A stretch of 64,000 bases of DNA, from positions 29,140-93,139 of the forward strand of contig JAUJPF010000010.1 of assembly GCA_030447275.1 (NCBI GenBank), given 5' to 3'. Below are positions 17,525 through 26,524 of the stretch, piece after piece (positions within the stretch are counted from its first letter, which is position 1; each line of letters begins with the position of its first letter). The notes below the pieces were generated by a model, which made no database searches, had not been told where the DNA came from, and saw only the letters and a list, made by a program, of their open reading frames with translations. The DNA comes from Solirubrobacteraceae bacterium (GTDB taxonomy: Bacteria; Actinomycetota; Thermoleophilia; Solirubrobacterales; Solirubrobacteraceae). The position numbers and the translations under genes are program-made.

Positions 17525-20500
17525 GGGAGGGCGACCTTGGCGAGGGCGTCGCGCGCCTCGGCGTCCGACAGGCGCTCGACCTCCGCAAGCGCGGCCTCCC
17601 ACCGGGAGGGTGTCTCGCCGGCGGCGGCGGCCCGGTCGATCGCCGCGGCCTGGTCGCGGACGGTGCTCGCCTCGAACACCGTCGCCACCGGGACGTCCAC
17701 CGCCCACACCGCAGACATGCGGTTGGCGAGCTGCATCGCCGCGAGCGAGCTGCCGCCGACGTCGAAGAACGCCGCGTCCACGTCGACGCGGTCGAGGCCG
17801 AGGACGTCGCTCCACAGCTCGGCGACGAGATGCTCGCTGGCGGTACGTGCCCCCCGGTCGCCGCGTGGCGCCGGGGCAGGCGCCGGGGGGAGGGCGCGGC
17901 GCGCGACCTTGCCGGTCAGCGTTCGCGGCAGGCCGGGCGGGAACGCGAAGCGCGCTGGGACCATGTGCGGCGGCAGCAGCGAGGCGAGGTGCGCGCGCAT
18001 CTCCCGCTCCGAGACGGGCTGCGAGACGACCACGTGCGCCTCGATGCGGGTGCCGTCGACCGCGTCCGAGCGGCCGACGACCGCACACTCGACCACCTCC
18101 GGGTGACGCTGGAGGGCCGCCTCGACCTCCGCCGCCTCGACGCGGCTGCCGCGTACCTTCATCTGCCCGTCGCGCCGCCCGTGGAAGCGCAGCGCGCCCT
18201 CGGACGACCACGACGCCAGGTCGCCGGTCCGGTACATGCGCGACCCCGCATCGGCGGGGACGAACGCCGCCGCCGTCTGCGACGGCGACGCGAGGTAGCC
18301 GTCGGCGAGCCGGCTGGACGCGATGTGGACCTCGCCCACCCCGCCGATGGGCGCCGGGCGGCCGTGGGCGTCGAGCACCCAGATCTGCCGGCCGTCGATC
18401 GGCCGACCCAGCGGAGCGGCGGCTCCGTGCGCACCGTCCTCGGCCGCGACGCGGTGCCACGTGGCGAGCACGCTCTCGGTCGGGCCGTAGAGGTTGAACA
18501 GCGGCGCTGTCGGCTGCGCCGCCCGCCACGCCGCCGCCAGCTCGAGCGGCAGCGGCTCGCCGGCGACCATGACCTGCTCGAGCGAGCGCAGCCGCGGTCC
18601 GGCGCCGGCGCGCAGGAGCTGGCGCAGGTAGCTCGGGACGGTCTGCAGCAGTGTCGCCCGCGAGCGATCGATGACGGCGGAGAACGCCGCCGGGTCCCGC
18701 CGCTCCTCCTCCGGCGCCATGACGAGCGTCGCGCCGAAGCACAGCGACCCGAGGATCTCGCAGTAGGCGGCGTCGTAGTTCAGTGCTGACCAGTGCGCCC
18801 ACCGCGTGCCCGGGCCGACGCCGAATCGGCGACTCTGCCAGCCCAGGAACTGCGCGAAGCTGCGATGCGACTGCACCACGCCCTTCGGGCGGCCGGTCGA
18901 CCCCGACGTGTAAGCGACGAACGCGGGGGCGCGCGCGTCGCGGCCCGAGGGCGGCACGATGCCCGGACGGTGCGCGAAGCCGGCGCCGATCGCGGCCTCG
19001 ACCGCATCGCGCCCGCGGTCGTCGACAAGCAGCGCGGCGGGCGCGAGCTCGCGGAGCACGTCGGCCAGCCACGGCGGCGGCGCGCGCAGGCTCGGGCACG
19101 CGAACGCCGCACCGCTCTTCAGCACCCCGAGCAGCGCCGCCACGGTCGCCGGCGCGTCGCGCATGAGGACCGCTACCCGCGCGCCCGGTGCGACACCGGA
19201 GGCCCGCAGGGTCGCGGCGACGCCGTCGGCCGCCGCCTGCAGCTCCCCGTACGCAACCGCCTCGTCCTTCCACAGGATCGCCGGCGCGTCCGCGTACGCC
19301 CCGGCGCGGCGGTCGAAGAGCTCGTCGAGGGTCGCGCGTTCGTCTGCAGCCGCGTCGAGCCGCCCCTGCCACGAGGCGATCCGGCGGGCCTGCGGGGGCG
19401 AGGTCACCGACAGCTCCGACAGCCGCTGCGCCGGGTCGCCGGCGATCGAGGCCAGCAGCGTCTCGAGCTGTTCGGCGGCGTCGCCCATCGCGGCCGCCGT
19501 GAAGCGATCGCTGTCGTACGTGAGCACGCCGGCGACCGTCCCGCCGGCATGGCCGAGGGCCAACTCGAGATCGGAGCGCGCGGCGTGGCGATCCCCGTCG
19601 AGCAGCTCCCACGTGCCGCCGCCGACGGTCGTCGTCGCACCCCGCAGCCCGAGTGCGATCGCCGCGGCGTCGCGCCCGCCCGGCTGCGAGCGCTGCCAGA
19701 TGAGCGTCGCGCCGAACAGCGAGGGCGACGGCCCCCCGCGCGCGCCCAGCAGCGACGCGAGGAGGTCGAGCGGGTACTCGGCATGCCGAAGCGCCCCGAG
19801 CACCGTCGCGCGCACGCGGCCGAGGAACTCCGCGAACGGCGGGTCTCCGGCGGCATCCGAGCGGATCGCCACCGGGTTCATGAGGCAGCCGACCACGCCC
19901 CGGAGCCCGGCCTCGTCGCGCACGGAGACCGGGGAGCCGACGACCACGTCCTCGCGGCCGGTCAGCCGGTGCAGGAGCGCCAGGAACGCCGCGAGGTACA
20001 CCACGTACGGTGTCGCGCCGGCCGCGCGGGCGATCGCGATCAGGCGCCGGTGCGTCTGCGCGCCGACGGCGATCGGCTGGGATGCCGCGGTGCCGGCGTG
20101 GCCGCGACGGCCGCTGCACGACGGCAGGTCGAGCGCCGCGCTGGCTCCGTGCAGCGCCTGCTCCCAGAAGGCCGCGCTGTCGCCCGCGCCCGATCCGGCC
20201 CCGTCCGCGTGTGCGATGGCGTGACGCGCGAAGCCGAGATCCGCTGCCTCCGCGCCGAGCGCGCGGCCGGCGAGGATGGCGTCCAGGTCTTCCAGGATCG
20301 TCCCGAACGACGCGAAGTCGACGGCCAGGTGGTGCACCCGCACGTCGAGCACCGCGTCGGCACCGGCCGTCACGTACAGGTCGGCCCCCAGCAGCGGTCC
20401 GCGTTCGAGGTCCGGCGCCGGCGGGCGTTCCCGCGGGGGCGGTGCGGCGCGATGGTGCACGCGCAGCGGCTCTTCCACGTGCTCGCGCACCACCTGGAGG

Positions 20501-22644
20501 GGCCGACCGCCGGCCATGACGACGCACGTGCGCAGGGCCGCGTGGCGATGGACCAGCCGGCGGAACGCGGCGGCGAGCTCGGCGGGCTCACACCGACCGT
20601 GGACGCGGAAGCGGCGCGCGATCGTCCAGGCGCCACCACCTGGATCGAGACCGTGGAGGAACCAGATCCCGCGCTGGGCGTTCGACAGCGGGAAGCCGTT
20701 CGCGACGTCGGGCGGCGGCGCGGCGTATGGCGACCGTGCCGTCCCGCGCGCGGCCTCGAGGCGCGCAGCGAGCGCGGCCAGGCTCTCGCACGCGAGCACG
20801 TCGGCCGCCCCGACGGGGACGTCCCAGCCCTCTTCGAGCGCCTGCGCGAGCCCTGTCGCAGCGAGGGAGTCGAGGTGCGCCGCCGCCGGCGTCTCGAGAT
20901 CGACGGCACCGGAGGGAGCGCCTGTCGCGCGCGCAACCCACGCGCTCACGAACGCCGCGATGGAGGAGGCGCTCACGTCGTGCTCGGCGGCCCGCCGGCG
21001 CCAGCCGTACGGCGCTCGGAGCGCGCCCTCGAGGTACGCGGTGCGGCATGCCCCGCGGCGCACCTTGCCGCTGGTGGTCACGGGGACGGCTCCCGGCTCG
21101 GCGAGCACGACGCCGTCGAGCGCGAGGCCGTGCTCCTGCGCGACGGCCTGGCGAATCGCCTCGGCAACCTCGGCGAGGTCGTGGCCCGCGCGCCGCAGCT
21201 CGGCGACCACGACGACCGCCTCGCTCGCGGCGCCGTCGACCGCGAACGCGGCGCAGCGGCCGCGGCGGACCTCGGGCGCCGCGTCTTCGGCGGTGCGCTC
21301 CACGTCCTGCGGGTAGTGATTGGCCCCGCGGACGATGATGAGGTCCTTCAGCCGGCCGGTCACGTGGAGCTCGCCGTCCGTCATGAAGCCGAGGTCGCCG
21401 GTGCGCAGGAACCGCTCGCCGGGCGCGCCGGCCAGCCGTGCCTCGAACGTCTCGCGGCTCGCCTCCGGCCGGCCCCGGTAGCCGCGCGCCACGCTCGCTC
21501 CCGCGACCCAGATCTCGCCCACCGCACCGGCCGGCAGTTCGGTCCCCGCCGGCCCCGCGATCGCGACGCGCTGACCGGCAGGCGGGCCGCAGCTCACGAC
21601 GCCGTCGTGCGTCGTCGGCGGCGAACCCGGACGGCGGGCGCTCACGAGCAGCGTCGCCTCGGCGAGGCCGTAGCAGGGCGCGAAGCTGCGCTCGTCGAAG
21701 CCGGCTCCCGCGAACACGTCCGCGAAGCGGCGAAGCGTCGCGGCGCGGATCGGCTCGGAGCCGTTGAACGCGACTCGCCAGCAGGTCAGATCGAGTCCGG
21801 CGCGCTGCTCCTCGGTCACGCGCGCGGCGCACAGCGCGTACCCGAAGTCGGGACCGCCGCTCGTCGTGCCGCGGAAGTGCGATATCGCCTGCAGCCAGCG
21901 CGCCGGGTCGGAAAGGAACGCCTCTGGCGGCATGAGGACGGTGTGACCGCCGGCGTGCACCGCCTGCAGGACGCACGCCAGCCCCATGTCGTGGAACGTG
22001 GGGAGCCAGCTCACGATCACCGTCTGCGGGCCGTGCCCGAAGGCGCGCTCGATCAGCTGCTGGTTGTGGACGAGGTTGCGGTGGGAGACGACGACGCCCT
22101 TCGGCGTGGACGTCGAGCCGGACGTGTACTGGAGCAGCGCCGCGCGGTTGTCGGCGCGGCCGGCGCCCGCGGGGCCGTCTTCGCCGGTCGCTCCGACCTC
22201 CGCATCGGTCGTGACGACCGTCGCGCCGGTGTCGGCGAAGGCGTGGGTCGCGCAGGTGCCGGTCGTCAGGACGATCGATGCGCCCACATCGCGCACGATC
22301 GCGTGCAGCCGGCGCGCGTCGCCGGGACGAACGGGGAACGGTGTGGGGACCGCGGACGCGCCGACGCGCAGACAGGCGAGGAAGGCGACCACGAACGCCA
22401 GGCTCGTCGGGTAGGCGAGGACGATCGGCGCGCGCCCGACGCCGAGCTCCTCGAGGCGGCCTGCGAGCTGCAGCACCGCGCGTTCGAGCTCCGCCCAGGT
22501 CGCGGCCGAGGCGCCCTCGGCATCGGCACCGGGCGCCGCGCCGAGCACCGTGAAGGCGAGCCGGTCCGGCTGCTCCGCGGCACGTCGGCTGAGCACGGCA
22601 TCGAGGCTCGGAAGATCGCGAACGGCCACGGTCGTTGCCATCAT
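17521..22644 (-). CDS. Starter synthetase: FAAL-ACP-C-A-PCP
   Basis: This 1707-residue protein begins with a fatty acyl-AMP ligase domain (about 22600-20990; LQYTSGSTSTPKGVVVSHRNL, RLKDLIIVRG). It would adenylate a carboxylic acid and load it on the following carrier domain (HLDSLA, about 20860). A C domain follows (HHLAVDFAS near 20320, Phe where Gly is usual), then an A domain (about 19350-17880; YTSGSTGRPKG, NLYGPTES) and a PCP (VGGSSLA). The hand-read A code is DACQMALLAK, which matches no common alpha-amino acid. It shares Asp, Gln, Leu, Ala and Lys with the beta-tyrosine code of SgcC1 as I remember it. The ATG at 22644 is 33 bases from divergent mbtH. The product is probably an N-acylated, possibly beta-amino-acid-initiated, lipopeptide. 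Confidence 0.92.
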   Translation of the reverse strand: MMATTVAVRDLPSLDAVLSRRAAEQPDRLAFTVLGAAPGADAEGASAATWAELERAVLQLAGRLEELGVGRAPIVLAYPTSLAFVVAFLACLRVGASAVPTPFPVRPGDARRLHAIVRDVGASIVLTTGTCATHAFADTGATVVTTDAEVGATGEDGPAGAGRADNRAALLQYTSGSTSTPKGVVVSHRNLVHNQQLIERAFGHGPQTVIVSWLPTFHDMGLACVLQAVHAGGHTVLMPPEAFLSDPARWLQAISHFRGTTSGGPDFGYALCAARVTEEQRAGLDLTCWRVAFNGSEPIRAATLRRFADVFAGAGFDERSFAPCYGLAEATLLVSARRPGSPPTTHDGVVSCGPPAGQRVAIAGPAGTELPAGAVGEIWVAGASVARGYRGRPEASRETFEARLAGAPGERFLRTGDLGFMTDGELHVTGRLKDLIIVRGANHYPQDVERTAEDAAPEVRRGRCAAFAVDGAASEAVVVVAELRRAGHDLAEVAEAIRQAVAQEHGLALDGVVLAEPGAVPVTTSGKVRRGACRTAYLEGALRAPYGWRRRAAEHDVSASSIAAFVSAWVARATGAPSGAVDLETPAAAHLDSLAATGLAQALEEGWDVPVGAADVLACESLAALAARLEAARGTARSPYAAPPPDVANGFPLSNAQRGIWFLHGLDPGGGAWTIARRFRVHGRCEPAELAAAFRRLVHRHAALRTCVVMAGGRPLQVVREHVEEPLRVHHRAAPPPRERPPAPDLERGPLLGADLYVTAGADAVLDVRVHHLAVDFASFGTILEDLDAILAGRALGAEAADLGFARHAIAHADGAGSGAGDSAAFWEQALHGASAALDLPSCSGRRGHAGTAASQPIAVGAQTHRRLIAIARAAGATPYVVYLAAFLALLHRLTGREDVVVGSPVSVRDEAGLRGVVGCLMNPVAIRSDAAGDPPFAEFLGRVRATVLGALRHAEYPLDLLASLLGARGGPSPSLFGATLIWQRSQPGGRDAAAIALGLRGATTTVGGGTWELLDGDRHAARSDLELALGHAGGTVAGVLTYDSDRFTAAAMGDAAEQLETLLASIAGDPAQRLSELSVTSPPQARRIASWQGRLDAAADERATLDELFDRRAGAYADAPAILWKDEAVAYGELQAAADGVAATLRASGVAPGARVAVLMRDAPATVAALLGVLKSGAAFACPSLRAPPPWLADVLRELAPAALLVDDRGRDAVEAAIGAGFAHRPGIVPPSGRDARAPAFVAYTSGSTGRPKGVVQSHRSFAQFLGWQSRRFGVGPGTRWAHWSALNYDAAYCEILGSLCFGATLVMAPEEERRDPAAFSAVIDRSRATLLQTVPSYLRQLLRAGAGPRLRSLEQVMVAGEPLPLELAAAWRAAQPTAPLFNLYGPTESVLATWHRVAAEDGAHGAAAPLGRPIDGRQIWVLDAHGRPAPIGGVGEVHIASSRLADGYLASPSQTAAAFVPADAGSRMYRTGDLASWSSEGALRFHGRRDGQMKVRGSRVEAAEVEAALQRHPEVVECAVVGRSDAVDGTRIEAHVVVSQPVSEREMRAHLASLLPPHMVPARFAFPPGLPRTLTGKVARRALPPAPAPAPRGDRGARTASEHLVAELWSDVLGLDRVDVDAAFFDVGGSSLAAMQLANRMSAVWAVDVPVATVFEASTVRDQAAAIDRAAAAGETPSRWEAALAEVERLSDAEARDALAKVALP

Positions 22645-22663
22645 CGCACTGCAGCGGTTGACC

Positions 22664-22669
22664 TATGCT
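22664..22669 (+). promoter_or_regulatory. -10 element for leaderless mbtH transcription
   Basis: TATGCT fits the actinobacterial -10 consensus TANNNT and ends seven bases before the A of ATG 22677. That is the spacing of leaderless promoters. The 32-bp gap to the divergent synthetase start leaves no room for a conventional leader. No matching -35 is evident. Confidence 0.45.
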
Positions 22670-22676
22670 GTGCGCG

Positions 22677-22877
22677 ATGGCTCCGCCCGACGACGACGAG
22701 GACGACCGACGGTACGAGGTGGTCGTCAACGACGAGGAGCAGTACTCGATCTGGTTCGCGGATCGGCCGCTCCCGCCGGGCTGGCGGCCGGCCGGGAAGG
22801 CCGGCACCAAAGCCGAGTGCCTCGCCCACATCGAAGTGGTGTGGACCGACATGCGGCCGCGGAGCGTCAGGTCCTGA
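22677..22877 (+). CDS. mbtH: MbtH-family NRPS accessory protein
   Basis: This 66-residue protein contains the family core: [10 protein letters not shown], then [19 protein letters not shown] and VWTDMRP. MbtH-like proteins bind adenylation domains and are needed for folding or activity of many of them. Placement next to the NRPS operons supports that role here. An in-frame ATG at 22665 would add four residues. I prefer 22677 because a TANNNT -10 lies seven bases upstream. It is transcribed divergently from the FAAL synthetase. Confidence 0.93.
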   Translation: MAPPDDDEDDRRYEVVVNDEEQYSIWFADRPLPPGWRPAGKAGTKAECLAHIEVVWTDMRPRSVRS

Positions 22878-22975
22878 CCGGGATCATCGTCGCGACGATC
22901 GGTCTGCTCGTGACCCTCGCCATCGTGCTCGCGACCGAGCCGCGATCCGCTCACAGGCGCCGATGCTCGTGCTGA
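22841..22975 (+). CDS. Possible small single-pass membrane protein
   Basis: This 44-residue frame starts at GTG inside the end of mbtH and overlaps the 3' end of the lipase gene. It encodes about 20 hydrophobic residues ([20 protein letters not shown]) and a basic C-terminus with two cysteines. No clear ribosome-binding site is seen. It is either a small membrane peptide translated with mbtH or a chance frame, and no family was recognised. Confidence 0.22.
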   Translation: MDRHAAAERQVLTGIIVATIGLLVTLAIVLATEPRSAHRRRCSC

Positions 22976-24243
22976 TGATCGCGCTCGCGCTCGCCTGCCG
23001 GCAGCGCCCGCACCGGCTTGCGCGTCAACCACGTCCGGATCTGCTCGTAGACGGCGGGGTGGTTGAGCAGGTCGAAGTGCGTCAGGCCCGCGAGCTCGTG
23101 GCCGTTGTCGACCTCGAACGGGACGCGGCGGCCCTTGCCGTTGCCGCGCCCGGAGGCGCTCGGCATCCGCACGAGGAGATCGCCGAGCAACGAACCGACG
23201 GGGCCCGGGCTGAGCGACGCGCCGATGAAGTAGTAGCTCGCGTCGGGGAGGAACGGCGTCTCGGTGCAGCGGTCGCGCAGGAACTCGTCGGGGTCGCAGT
23301 CGCACCAGTCCTCCTCGGCGCAGGACCCGTAGCGCAGGTCCTTGATGCCGACGCTGCGGGCGTTGAGGAACGCCGCGAAGGCGCGGGTCTCGGGCAGCTG
23401 GGCGAACGCGTAGGCGAGCGCGTTGGTGCCCTTCTCGAGGTCGGCGCCGAGGTGCGGGCTGCCGAGGCAGAAGACGTGGCGCACCGAGTCGGTCCAGCGC
23501 CGGCCGTCGAGCTCTCCGTAGCGGCACGCGCTGCGCGCGACCAGGCCGCCCATCGAGTGCCCGATCAGCACCACCTCCTCGACGCCGGCCGGCCAGTGCG
23601 CGACCACGTCGTCGAGCAGCCGGGCCAGCGCGCGGCCGTTGTCGGAGATGTGCAGCCCGGTGTTGTAGCGGACGTACAGCGGCGTGAAGCTGAGCTCGTC
23701 CTGCAGGCGCCGCCCGTAGGTCGGGCGCCCCGCGCGGCCGCGCAGCGGGAAGAGCCGCCAGCACTGCTCGTCGCCGCACAGTCCGTGCACGAAGACGACG
23801 AGCCGCGACGTCGCGTCGCGATAGGCGGCGGCGAGGCCCTTCCGCGTGGGGGGCACGTCGACGCCGCGGCGGCGCAGCCCGAGCTCGGCCGCGAGCTCCT
23901 TGCCGCGGCCGGCGATGTGGTCGCCGTACACGCCGCTGAGCGCGCCGACGGCGAACGACCCGCGCGGGGTCGACCGCAGCGCGGCGCCGTCGGCAGGCGC
24001 GCGCGTCGCGACGAGACCGGCACCGCCGCGGGCGGCTGCCCGCAGCGAGCCGCGGACGCCGGAGTAGACGCGGCGCGCCACCGCGTCGTGGGTGACGCGC
24101 ACGGGTGCGGCGAAGGGGCCGAGGATGCCGAAGGGGCGAGCCGCGATGCCCTCGTGCATGGTCTTGACGAGCGTCCCGCCCGCGGCGAGCCCCTCGCCCG
24201 CCAGGTCGCCGATCGACTCGATGTCCGTCTTGCGCACGCCCAC
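22951..24243 (-). CDS. Alpha/beta hydrolase, PGAP1/lipase-like
   Basis: This 430-residue protein has an alpha/beta-hydrolase core: LVVFVHGLCGDEQCW, the nucleophile elbow GHSMGGL, LGSPHLGADLEKG, and a late His in LTHFDLLNHP as the probable catalytic base. It resembles PGAP1-like lipases/esterases; substrate unknown. About 170 residues precede the core, with no signal peptide. GTG 24243 lies too close to AGGAG (24249-24245), whereas the GTG six bases further in (24237) is seven bases from it and may be the true start. The gene is divergent from a TetR regulator, and a palindromic operator covers its ribosome-binding site, so TetR control is likely. Confidence 0.82.
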   Translation of the reverse strand: MGVRKTDIESIGDLAGEGLAAGGTLVKTMHEGIAARPFGILGPFAAPVRVTHDAVARRVYSGVRGSLRAAARGGAGLVATRAPADGAALRSTPRGSFAVGALSGVYGDHIAGRGKELAAELGLRRRGVDVPPTRKGLAAAYRDATSRLVVFVHGLCGDEQCWRLFPLRGRAGRPTYGRRLQDELSFTPLYVRYNTGLHISDNGRALARLLDDVVAHWPAGVEEVVLIGHSMGGLVARSACRYGELDGRRWTDSVRHVFCLGSPHLGADLEKGTNALAYAFAQLPETRAFAAFLNARSVGIKDLRYGSCAEEDWCDCDPDEFLRDRCTETPFLPDASYYFIGASLSPGPVGSLLGDLLVRMPSASGRGNGKGRRVPFEVDNGHELAGLTHFDLLNHPAVYEQIRTWLTRKPVRALPAGERERDHQHEHRRL

Positions 24244-24248
24244 GCTCC

Positions 24249-24274
24249 TGCAACAGATCGCCAGAAGTGTTGCA
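24249..24274. promoter_or_regulatory. Palindromic operator 1, TGCAACA-N12-TGTTGCA
   Basis: Perfect seven-base arms (24249-24255 and 24268-24274) with a 12-base spacer sit directly upstream of the lipase start and overlap its AGGAG. The same arms and spacing recur at 24298-24323. It is a probable binding site for the adjacent TetR regulator. Confidence 0.7.
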
Positions 24275-24297
24275 CCCTACCGCCGAGGTGACGACGA

Positions 24298-24323
24298 TGC
24301 AACATCGCTTGTGTCGTGTTGCA
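24298..24323. promoter_or_regulatory. Palindromic operator 2, TGCAACA-N12-TGTTGCA
   Basis: This is the second copy of the palindrome, with identical arms (24298-24304 and 24317-24323) but an unrelated 12-base spacer. Its centre is 49 bp from operator 1 and 30 bp upstream of the TetR GTG. Conserved arms with divergent spacers indicate a protein-binding site rather than a simple duplication. Confidence 0.7.
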
Positions 24324-24352
24324 ACGCCGCGGGATGCTGCGATGCTCTGCCG

Positions 24353-24916
24353 GTGACCGCGACGGCACGGCCGACGCCCGCCGACGCCCTGCGCTTGGGG
24401 CGTCGCAGCTTCCTCTCCGGCGAGCGCATCGACATGAGCGCCCTCGCGGACGAGCTCGGCGTGAACCGCGTCACGCTCTACCGCTGGTACGGCTCGCGCG
24501 ACAGGTTCCTCGTGGAGCTGATCTGGTCGCTGGCACGCGACACGCTCGAGATCGCCGAGCGTCAGTCGCGCGCGCGAGGCGCCAAGCGCGTCGTGGCCGT
24601 CGTCTCGCGCTTCCTCGACGACGTGATCACGAACCCGGGCATGCAGCGCTGGCTGGCGGACGAGGGCGAGCACGCGATGCGCCTGCTGACCCGGCATGAG
24701 ACCGACTTCCAGCCGCGGCTGATCGCGGCGATCGAGGCGCTGCTCGACGCCGAGGCCGCTGCGGGCCGGCTCGACCTGCCGGTCGACCTGCACGAGCTGG
24801 CGTACGTGATCGTCCGGCTCGTCGAGTCCTACACGTACCTCGATCTCATCACCGGCGAGCAGCCCGACGCGAGCCGCGCCGAGCCCATCCTGCGGATGCT
24901 CGTCCGCCTCGACTGA
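24353..24916 (+). CDS. TetR-family transcriptional regulator
   Basis: This 187-residue protein has an N-terminal helix-turn-helix (MSALADELGVNRVTLYRWYGSRDRFLVELI, about residues 25-54) and a helical ligand/dimer domain. The GTG start at 24353 is the first in frame after two palindromes and gives a normal TetR length. Upstream in-frame sequence is Cys-rich and not family-like. It is divergent from the lipase-like hydrolase, and the two operators between the starts suggest it represses both. No inducer can be inferred. Confidence 0.88.
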   Translation: MTATARPTPADALRLGRRSFLSGERIDMSALADELGVNRVTLYRWYGSRDRFLVELIWSLARDTLEIAERQSRARGAKRVVAVVSRFLDDVITNPGMQRWLADEGEHAMRLLTRHETDFQPRLIAAIEALLDAEAAAGRLDLPVDLHELAYVIVRLVESYTYLDLITGEQPDASRAEPILRMLVRLD

Positions 24917-24960
24917 GGGTCGCGCCGCAAGAAAGCGCCGCGACGGGCGTGGCGCCTCGT

Positions 24961-26524
24961 ATGAACCTCCGTCGCCTCTGCTGGCGCTCGCGGCCGCCGT
25001 TGCCGCGAGTCTCGCCTTGTCCGTCCTTCCCTCTGATCCCGCGGCCAGGGCGCGCCGCCCGAGGACCCGCTCCTGTCCGGCCTCGGCAAGGCCATGTCCG
25101 ACCAGAACGGCTACACGAACCAGGCGGGCTACGAGCTGTACGACACGACGGGCACCACCGAGGAGTGGTCGTACAACGCCACCGGCGGGTTCGGCTACAC
25201 GTTCGAGATCGGACCCGAGCAGTTCCACCCGCCGTACCAGCAGGTGGTGGAGGAGTACCTCGGCAAGCCCGGCACCCCGAGCGAGGGCAAGGGGAACCGT
25301 GAGGCCTACTTCAAGGCGCTCGAGCACACCGCCGACGCTACGAAGCACTCGCAGATCAGCGGCACGGCGCCCGAGGGCGTGGTGCTGCGCCTGGTCAAGG
25401 AGTTCGACACGTCGACCTCGCCCGTCAGGGCCCTCATCGGGCAGCCTGGGCCGGCGCGGACGTTCCGCGACAAGCTCGAGACGACCGCGGTCGCGCCCGG
25501 CGGCGACTTCACGCTCCACACCAACCCCTCGACGCGGCCGAGCCGGCTGCAGCAGCGGAAGGTCGGTGAGGCCGCCAAGACGCCGGTCCGCAGCACGTCG
25601 AGCGGCCAGAGCCGCCAGACGAAGCCGGGGATCAAGAACGCCGTCGAGGCGCAGATCCCGATCCTCTTCCCCGACTACACCGCGGAGAACTACGAGGACA
25701 TCCCGTTCGAGATCCGGCCGGAGGACGAGGTCGCCCTGCTGCGGATCGTCGTCACGATGGAGAAGAACGACGACTACGACATCGTCCTCTACAAGAAGAA
25801 CGGCCGCGACCCGGTGCCGGACGTCGACCGCGACGATGACGCGGGGAACGCCGCGGGCGCTGACGAGATCGTCCAGATCGTCGCGCCGCCGATCGGCGAG
25901 TACGTCCTGCGGGTGAACAACTACGACGCCGACAGCCCGTGGCTCGGCACGATCAACGAGCACAAGGCGGGCAGCTTCGAGATCCTCGGCGGTTCGCCCG
26001 AGGAGTGGACGATGCGGTGCGAGCGCTCCGGCGGCGAGCTGCTCGGGACGGCGAAGGTGCAGGTCGCGCGCGGAGCGACGGCCGACGTCGGGAACGTCTG
26101 CAACGCGCCCGGCTTCGGGCCGCCGACCGGGGGCTCGCTCGACTCGGGCGGCGGCGGCCAGATCACGCTGGCGGGCGGCGACGCGGGGCTGCGCTTCGCG
26201 GTCGAGCTCGACCGGCGCCGGCTGCGCCGGGCGGTGCGGCTGGGCATCCGGGCCCGCGTGCGGTGCACGACGCAATGCCGGCCGAGGCTGGCGCTGGCGG
26301 TCAGCAAGCGGACCGCGCGTCGGTACCGGCTGCGGTCGCGGGTGATCGCGCGCGGTTCGCACCGGCAGGCGTTCAGCGGGCGGCGGACGTTCAAGGTCCG
26401 CTTCACGCGCGACGCGCGGCGCAAGCTCCGCCGTGCCCGGACGGTGCGGATGGCGCTCGTGGCAGTGGCGATCGACGGCAAGGGGCGGCGGCTGACGGCG
26501 CGGCGCGGGTTCAGGCTGCGCTGA
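24961..26524 (+). pseudogene. M14 zinc carboxypeptidase remnant, catalytic core deleted
   Basis: ATG 24961 (MNLRRL) is followed, in a shifted frame, by a signal-peptide-like stretch (PLLALAAAVAASLALSVLP). After about 50 bases the sequence jumps to the C-terminal part of an M14 peptidase: SGLGKAMSDQNGYTNQAGYELYDTTGTTEEWSYN, then GYTFEIGPEQFHPPY containing the catalytic Glu. The zinc-binding HxxE and distal His regions are absent. The intact downstream frame (from about 25061; ATG 25094) continues through a DYDIVLY/GEYVLRVNNYD beta-sandwich, like a bacterial pre-peptidase C-terminal domain, and ends in a long Arg-rich beta-rich tail typical of secreted proteins in this lineage. Without the zinc site it cannot be an active peptidase. 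Internal deletion and assembly collapse are both possible. Confidence 0.7.

Noticed and set aside
22658..22663. TTGACC as a -35 box for mbtH
   Set aside because: It directly abuts the -10-like TATGCT instead of lying about 17 bases upstream, so it cannot act as the -35 for that promoter.
18793..24291. An 1832-codon plus-strand frame spanning the FAAL synthetase, mbtH and lipase region
   Set aside because: It is a shadow of the minus-strand synthetase and lipase genes and crosses several real genes; its protein has no recognisable domain.
20588..26362. A 1924-codon minus-strand frame
   Set aside because: It is another stop-free shadow in high-GC sequence; it runs antisense through TetR and the peptidase remnant and has no motifs.
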